From Gordionus sp. m RMFG-2023 (lineage: Eukaryota; Nematomorpha; Gordioida; Chordodea; Parachordodidae), in assembly GCF_954871325.1 (NCBI RefSeq), contig NC_088779.1, positions 26,522,869 to 26,586,868 of the forward strand: DNA of 64,000 nucleotides. The letters run 5' to 3'. The notes under the pieces were generated by a model that was not told the origin of the DNA, did not search any database, and saw only the letters and a list, made by a program, of their open reading frames with translations. A program made the translations under genes and the position numbers. This document shows, piece after piece, positions 57,658 to 64,000 of this stretch (its first letter is position 1; each line of letters begins with the position of its first letter).

Positions 57658-60600
57658 ATGGATGAATGGGTTATAGATTATTTTATAAATGTAGCCAGGG
57701 ATTATAAATGGTCTTTCCAAGTTGATAATTTTGTAAAAAGTTACCAAATAAGTAAATATGCTAATATATTTATTGATTAAAATTATTATTAGATGTTGAT
57801 AATGTGAATGACTTGACAGAAAATATGAATATCCTACATGAATATTACAAACATCAAGTAGATCCTTATATTAAATTTTAAGATATATGCAATTATAGCT
57901 TGAACCTGTCTTGAATGATTTTTTAAGTGAGAGTGAAATGGAATATACACAATTTGCAAATATTTGTAGAGATCCGATATATCAAACTAAAATTAAAAAT
58001 TATCAAGTTTTATTATAGATATTGTATTATAGCTAAACTTGACAAAGGATCTTTTATACCCCATCATGGCTATCTATGACATTCAAATATTTGAATTAAT
58101 GCTAAGATCCTCTCACAAACCCTCTGACTTAATATCATTATTACCATTGAAGATAAGGGAAGATTTAATTAATCAAGAACTTTATCTAGAACAAATATTA
58201 GAGTAATTATATATAATTTTATTCACCAATTAACATTCCTTTTTTAAACAAAATTTTACAACATTTGAAATTAGAATTTATTACAAATCTTTAAAAATGT
58301 ATGCTAAGAATAAATATTTTCCCTTTATGCCATCATATTTAAATTTAAATATAACAAAATTCTTGAAAAATTTTTGCCAAGATATTTTAGCAATATTTTA
58401 AAAGTGATAGTGCACACTATAATCTCATTTATATCTCAACCATATTGACCATGATTAATATTAAAATATATATAAATTGCATAATTGTTTTTATATTTGC
58501 ATTCATTTACACATTGGTATAAACTATCTTAAGAATAAGAACTACTTGAATTATTTCAGGCCCCTCACATAATACTGAGAGTTTTTAGATGATTATGAGG
58601 TGTTGTACTAGTGTTGTCCCATTTTAATTTATTATTATTACTATATCACCATGGCTCGATTTGAGCTGATTATTAAAAAGGGCTACCACAATATTTTAGC
58701 CAGAAAAATATTTAAAAGCCTCGGAGTATGTTCAATCCTTTCTGCCATCTATGACCAAAATAATAAGGCTTGCGTAAAAAAATTTTAGATAAAATATTGA
58801 GTTTGTCATTTAAAAATTGACTCAACCAATAACTCAGTTTTTCTCTTAGTTTTAAGAAATTAGTCATTGGATTTTTATGTAAATTGTATTCTCATTTTAA
58901 TAAAATCAATACTTGGCATATTCCTTATTCAATTAAAGATTTCAGATGTTAGAAAAGGTTTATATATTGTTGATTTAGATTTAAGGGATGGTATGAGAGG
59001 CAATTTAGCTACAATTATATTTAAGGTTACTAATATAATATTTTTGAATTAATGATTTCTTGGATAACTACATTTTATAAGTGTAGATTGTGCTTTAATT
59101 CAAATATTTCAATCTCAATGTCCAGCAATTCAAATTTTAAAAAAACATTTGAAGGTAAAATTTCTGATTAAATTCTGATATAGAATTTGTTTTAAAATGA
59201 CAAGGATCTGAATGAAGATTATTTAATGAAAATAAGGATCATTCTTTAGATTTATTTAATAACTCCCATCTTTTGCACCCATTGAAAAAGTGTTTCACGG
59301 CTAAAGTTGTAATGAGTACTAAGTGCCCTTGTTTATCTGATCAAAATTTTGAAAATCAATTGTTAAAAATATAACAAAAAGAGCTTACTTATCTTATAAT
59401 ATATTTATTTTCATATATTTTTTATTATCTATAGGGAGAAAAATAAATAATAAGAAAATTTATCTATAATATTTAGTGTTTTTTTTGTTATCTAAGAAAT
59501 TGGAGCAATTTTTGCTGTCCTGTAAAAAATAAAAACTGGACTTTCCTAAATTGAAGCATCTGACAGTCTATCATGTAATAGTAAAATCTGTTTTAAAACT
59601 TTATATCATGTTAGTAGTATTCCAACTAGGCTATTCATGATTATTCATTTTTATTATTTATTTAGCATATTTTATTAATTATTACTTCTATTTTTTATCA
59701 CTTCAAATTGTATTTGAATTTTCTTTTCAAATTAATAAATACATTTTCCTAACTATTAAAAAAAATATTTATGATAAATTATATATGAATTTTTTGTTAA
59801 ATCAATAAATATATTTTCTTAAATATTTAAAAAATTATTTATTATTTTGTAGATTATCTAAACATACATACGAGTTGAGGGAACAAGAGCTAACCCATAA
59901 ATTTGAATCTGACATCGAAAAGACTAAGATGCTTTCCAAAAACGAATATCTTATATACCAAAAACGTCTCAAGATCGAACGGAAGATGCTCGAAAAAGTT
60001 TTTTCGTTTCTTATATAGTGTAATAATTATCGCGAATCCGCCTAAAAGAATGAATATCGTATAATAATTTTTTTTTCGATTATAAATGCCCCACCTCAAA
60101 AATATAAATTATGTTCCCCAACTTGTCAATTTTAAATTTAAAACAAAAAATTTCAATATAAGACTCGGGTAGTAAATGAACTCACAATACCTTCTCCTCC
60201 CCCCATTAAAGTTTGCATCACTACTTTTTCCTACATAGGGGATTCATTTCTTATTCCCATCTTTCTAGTTCCTTTTGATTCCTATATGCCGGTAGAAACG
60301 TAATTTATGGTTTCGTTTACTCGGGAAACACCTTAAGGCCATCCTCGTAGTTAGTCCATTTATAACTATTAATTTTATCTGTGGGACATCAGAAATTAAT
60401 ATTAAAAATTCTTAATCTGTTAAAGTTTATAATATAAATTCATAAAAGTGATAAATCAAATAACAATTTCTGGTTGTAAAGATAATATGGTCACTTTGAA
60501 AAAAATCTGATACATCATGTCAGTTATTCATTGAATTGTTAATATTTGAAATCTGCAGAGGTACCAATTGCCCGGCCTGGTCTGGCCCGGGGTTGTAAAA

Positions 60601-62372
60601 GAAAATTTTAACCTGGCTGGGCCCCCGTTTTATATTATTATTATGGTCAGTCCGGGTAATTTTTAAAATTAAATTTTTTTAGGCTCGGTCTTGGTTTATT
60701 TTGAAAAAAATTTACGAGGTCCGGGTCTGCAGATAAATATATTAGTCTATGAATTTTCTCTTCCAACGCCTACTTAATTTTTACATTTTCCAATTATAAT
60801 TTTAGCGCGTTTTTTTAAATTTGGGAAAAACAATCGATTTTGCCAGGAATATTTGAATATTTTTGCCACGTATAACTAAAAAATGACTTAAAGATTTTAC
60901 GAATAAATTATCTGAAACTTATTTGCACGTATAGAAAGAAAGAAAGAAATATATATTTTCTGCATCAAATCATATTTTTTTAGATTTAAAAAGAAACGCG
61001 AGCGATTTATATTTTAAAAATAATAACACAAACATATATAAATAAATAATAGAAAATTCGTAACCTTTTTGGGTTGGGTCGCTTTCTTTATAAATGACCC
61101 CCTGCTTGTGATTTGAAATGCAAATTATTTTTTAACCCAATTTCTTTACTTAAATTACTCGAATTATTAAAATTTATAATTTTTTAACATTATCATACTT
61201 AGGTGTGAACAGCCGGCAAATCTTCAATTTTTTTTTCAAATAGCATTTTAAGCTTATAAAAATTATCTCTTCACCTCCCCCCCCCCCACCTTCCTCACTA
61301 ATACAATATATCAGAGACCTACAAATCCGGACCCGATACACGGGTTGGGCCATATTTAAATTTATTAAATATACCTGGGCCAGGCCTAAAATTATTTTAA
61401 AAAATACCCTGGAAAGCATTTTAATCGCCATTATTAGCTATAATAATTTTAAGAAGTCCGGGCAGGGCTGTGCAAATGGTACCTTTGCAGGTCTCTCCAA
61501 CATATTAACAATAAAATGCAAAACTATTTGTTAATTTTTTTATGCAGTCTTGCCAAGGCATGTAAATTAATGGGCCTATATTTCTTTCATACAAAATGAT
61601 ATTAAATTTTAAATAAATTAATTTAAATCTCATTAATAAAAAAAATAATAATTAGGCTCTTGAATTGTCTATCAAAGAAATTGAATTACGGGAAATTGAA
61701 GAACGCGCCTACTTAACTGGGACATCGCTTGAAAAGGTTATTTTATTTATTTTAAAGTACCAAAAAGAAATCAAGAAAATATCATAAAGAAAGAAAAATA
61801 ATGACACACCTTCCCGATATGGGAAAACATTTTCATTTATTTGTAAATTTATAAAACGGCTAAAATAAAATAAAAATTTTAAACAGATTACTAATAATGG
61901 TAACATTCCTAATGTCTCATCACCTCTACCGGATTCGGAACAATTACTCATAAATTTTGACGATGAAAATGTGCCCAATACTTCCAAGTCATATGCTTTG
62001 GAGCAGCAGTCCTTGGATCGGAAAAATGCGTCATCTAATGAGGATGAGGAATTAAAGGGGTCTCAAAATTCCAAAACGGATATCCTAGATATCCCCCAGG
62101 GCAACGAATTGAATCCATCTTCACACATATACGAAACTCGAAACGCTGAGAAACTTAGTCTGCAAGAACTAAAGGCTAGAAAGCTTTACTTGCTCGATAG
62201 GTACGACAAAATAACGAAAAAACTTCAAAATCCTTCCAAAACTTACGACGATCAAGTCAACACGCAAGTTCAAGAAATCGAAAATTTTTCACAGACTCAG
62301 GAGAGAAATCTAAGTAAATTTCAAGAAGAATTGAACGCTAAATTGAGGGAAGAATTGCTGAAAAAATGTTGA
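57658..62372 (+). CDS. CFAP36: CFAP36 homologue (BART-domain ciliary protein)
   Basis: Seven exons: 57658-57751, 57793-57857, 57899-58006, 58033-58202, 59853-59997, 61656-61736 and 61887-62372. All have GT-AG borders and matching phases, giving 382 residues (human CFAP36 is 342). The start is the first ATG after an in-frame stop. The BART domain covers residues 1 to about 115: MDEWVIDYFINVARDYKWSF, ILHEYYKHQLEPVLNDFLSE, QFANICRDP and YPIMAIYDIQIFELML. These line up by eye with human EWVVESIAGFL, YKELVEKLLEGYL, DQFQEAC and LQPVLAAEDFTIFKAMM. A charged helical region and a UIM-like ALELSIKE (exon 6) follow. The C-terminus has SLQELKARKLYLLDRYDK and ends ELNAKLREELLKKC, like the human LRQREHYLKQKRDK and LLAEKLKEEV. 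The protein acts at cilia, probably with ARL3-type GTPases. Introns 1-3 are 41, 41 and 26 bp. Confidence 0.88.
58610..58830. mobile_element. hAT-type MITE in CFAP36 intron 4
   Basis: Starts TAGTGTTGTCCC and keeps ACAATATTTTAGCCAGAAAA, TGACCAAAATAATAAGGC and AATATTGAGTTTGTC. It is a diverged member of the 25213-25432 family. The right end is degraded. Confidence 0.6.
58867..59400 (+). pseudogene. Unidentified coding-like segments inside CFAP36 intron 4
   Basis: Three stretches on plus have ordinary protein composition: KISDVRKGLYIVDLDLRDGM followed by RGNLATIIFK (about 58940-59028), VDCALIQIFQSQCPAIQILK (about 59085-59153), and HSLDLFNNSHLLHPLKKC with AKVVMSTKCPCLSDQ (about 59240-59365). They are separated by GT...AG-like gaps, but the phases do not match, and no family was recognised. 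This could be a decayed host gene fragment or exons of a nested gene with other splice sites. Confidence 0.3.
60546..60737. repeat. GGCCCGG-rich interspersed repeat, copy 2
   Basis: Begins CTGCAGAGGTACCAATTGCC and ends GGTCCGGGTCTGCAG. Internal words include GGCCTGGTCTGGCCCGGGG and CTGGCTGGGCCCCCG. Ends are roughly inverted. Same family as 4395-4655 and 61313-61497. Confidence 0.65.
61313..61497. repeat. GGCCCGG-rich interspersed repeat, copy 3
   Basis: Inverted ends AGAGACCTACAAATCCGG and TTTGCAGGTCTCT. Internal GACCCGATACACGGGTTGGG and CTGGGCCAGGCC. It lies in CFAP36 intron 5, 0.6 kb from copy 2. Confidence 0.7.
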
Positions 62373-63170
62373 ATCCATCCCTAAAAATTGTACTAAATTT
62401 TTACACTTTTAATATAATTACAAGCTTTATATTTTATCAAGTTTTTTCTTAAAATCGATATTTATTTATATTAGTTTTTTTCCCTTCTAATGTCTTTAAA
62501 ATTGGCATTCTCTCCCTTACAAGGAAAAATAGTGATTTATTGCCCCATACATACATTACCAGTGCAATATTTAGATGGAAGATAAACTGTTCTACATCAA
62601 GTGCAATAAGCGTATATTAAATTTTTTAAAGTCATTCCTAAATATAAACTCTAAAATATTCAATATTTTTATTTTAGATACTTTTATATTTGTTAAAAAT
62701 AAATTTTTATAGATATTTAACCATTTTTTTAAATTCAGAATATTATTAGATTTGTTTTCATATTATTAAAGTATTTATTAGTAAACACACGACACGTTTA
62801 TATGTATATCGCAAATTTTATGTCCGTCCCAACCTGTTTGTCCTAATCTAAATTATATTTATTTTAAAATATTTATAATAGTGAAACATATATATTATTT
62901 AAATTAAAATTATTACACCGAATAAAAATACTTGACTGAAGAAAAAAATTAATAAAGAGCTTTTGACTCATAATTATCAGTGAACCACCAACACCATTGA
63001 TATATATGGAAATATATGAGGTGTCGATTAGAAAAGAAAAACAAAATGAGCGTCGAAAAATTAATTTTTAGTTTTATTTTGAATATAGGAAGTTTTTGTT
63101 TTCAAAGTATGGAACATAACCCATAGCCCTTTACAGTAACGATATATAATAGAACAAAATAAAGCTATCA
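62373..63170. other. 3' flank of CFAP36, noncoding
   Basis: AT-rich. It should hold the 3' untranslated region and polyadenylation site, but A-rich hexamers are too common here to choose one. No other gene. Confidence 0.5.
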
Positions 63171-63177
63171 CAAGTAG

Positions 63178-63375
63178 TGTTGCGTAATCGGCTAATTTTA
63201 GCCGACTAAAAACGGCTTAGCCGAGATTTTAGGTGGAAAAATCGGCTAAGCCTAATTAGGTAAGGCTATACCTAATTAGGCTAAGCCTAAAAATCGGCTA
63301 AACCTAATTAGGCTAAGCCTAAAAATCGGCTAAGCCTAAAAATGGGCTAAGCCTAAAAATTGGCTAAAATAAATT
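63178..63375. repeat. GGCTAAGCC tandem array with hAT-like start
   Basis: AGTGTTGCGTAATCGGCTAA leads into repeated AATCGGCTAAGCCTAA and CCTAATTAGGCTAAGCC units (about eight). GGCTAAGCC-type words are nearly self-complementary. The AGTGTTG start resembles the hAT MITE ends elsewhere in the window, but the right end is not identified. Confidence 0.75.
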
Positions 63376-64000
63376 AGTCAAAATTCTGCATCGATGCTTA
63401 GCATTAATTATTATTTATTTATTTTAGTAAAATAATTTATTTTATTTATATTTAATGTAAATATTTTATTATTATCAACAAATAAACATGATATGATTTA
63501 ATATTTTTTATTTATATTATTATATTTTGAAATGAAAATAAATTTATTTATTTGATGTTTTTTTAATAAAAATAATAATATGCTGCTATATTGTAAAAAT
63601 GTAATATTCTTTATAATATAATTTATTAGTGATTTTCACAATCTTCTTTGTAAATACATCTTTTATTGAGGAATTATATTGTAAATTTTATTAGATAAAT
63701 AAACAATCTTTTAGGTGAAATCTTTTATCATTTTTTTAAAATTATCTATTTATTATTAAATAAGGTGGATTTTATGAAACTTTTTTGATGTTATTTTATA
63801 TTATCTTTTTAAGGATAATATTTTAATGTGACAATTGTCATAATCGTTCTTTTATAAGTTTTTTGAATTTTTTTGAAGGAAGTATGTTAAAATAAGTATT
63901 AATAACATGTGTAAATACAAATTTAGTGAAGATGTACCAATGAAAAGTGACAATTGTCATAATCGTTATTTTTAAAGTTTTTCGAATTTTTTTGACGAAA
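63376..64000. other. AT-rich, with a 119 bp-spaced direct repeat
   Basis: GTGACAATTGTCATAATCGT recurs at about 63829 and 63948, each followed by similar T-rich sequence (AGTTTTTTGAATTTTTTTGA and a close variant). The window ends inside the second unit. No gene. Confidence 0.6.

Larger units (their letters stand above)
59998..61655. other. CFAP36 intron 5 (1.66 kb)
   Basis: Contains two GGCCCGG-family repeats (listed separately), an AGAAAGAAAGAAAG run at 60936 and a C-run at 61276-61286. No other exon recognised. Confidence 0.6.

Noticed and set aside
59890-60099. 69-residue minus frame with a hydrophobic segment
   Set aside because: Antisense to CFAP36 exon 5, whose plus-strand frame joins its neighbours in phase.

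Overview
The window looks like a piece of a very AT-rich (about three quarters A+T by eye) invertebrate animal genome. It has spliced nuclear genes, animal-specific families (a nicotinic-type Cys-loop receptor domain, a rhodopsin-class GPCR, a Kunitz domain, CoREST, the ciliary protein CFAP36) and dense decayed transposons. Introns in two genes are only about 41-45 bp, with one apparent 26 bp intron, while other introns exceed 1 kb. This points to a ciliated bilaterian with small introns, such as a flatworm or a reduced parasitic lineage, but the phylum cannot be fixed from the sequence.

Layout. 1-19.8 kb is gene-poor and repeat-rich. It holds copies of a non-LTR retrotransposon (LINE) family with a pentanucleotide microsatellite near the 3' end, a Ty3/Gypsy fossil (4.7-5.7 kb), a 3.4 kb duplicated block (10.3-13.7 kb) and a TA-flanked inverted-repeat element (14.25-15.15 kb). 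A Kunitz-domain exon lies at 19.9-20.0 kb. The second copy of the duplicated block (23.0-33.85 kb) keeps a 7.5 kb interior that the first copy lacks. That interior has two inverted arrays of short CGCGA-containing repeats. 34-38 kb holds a hAT-type MITE and a peptide-receptor-like GPCR on the minus strand. 42.8-47.9 kb is a nicotinic-type ligand-binding-domain gene on the minus strand. 48-55.2 kb is a transposon cluster: two decayed hAT elements with 8 bp target duplications, a Gypsy reverse-transcriptase fossil, a 52 bp minisatellite and a 670 bp perfect-looking palindrome. 55.5-62.4 kb is the densest gene region: CoREST (minus) and CFAP36 (plus), divergently arranged about 0.9 kb apart. 62.4-64 kb is AT-rich with short tandem repeats.

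The most unusual observation is the nicotinic-type gene. The disulfide loop that is 13 residues in almost all Cys-loop receptors appears to hold about 185 residues of His-, Lys/Glu- and Asp-rich sequence. A second insertion rich in N-glycosylation sites precedes a normal vicinal-cysteine loop C. The reading frame then stops in a His-rich tail before any membrane segment, so the product could be a secreted acetylcholine-binding-protein-like molecule. The genes do not form one pathway: CoREST is a nuclear chromatin corepressor, CFAP36 is ciliary, and the GPCR, the ligand-binding protein and the Kunitz protein are membrane or secreted products.
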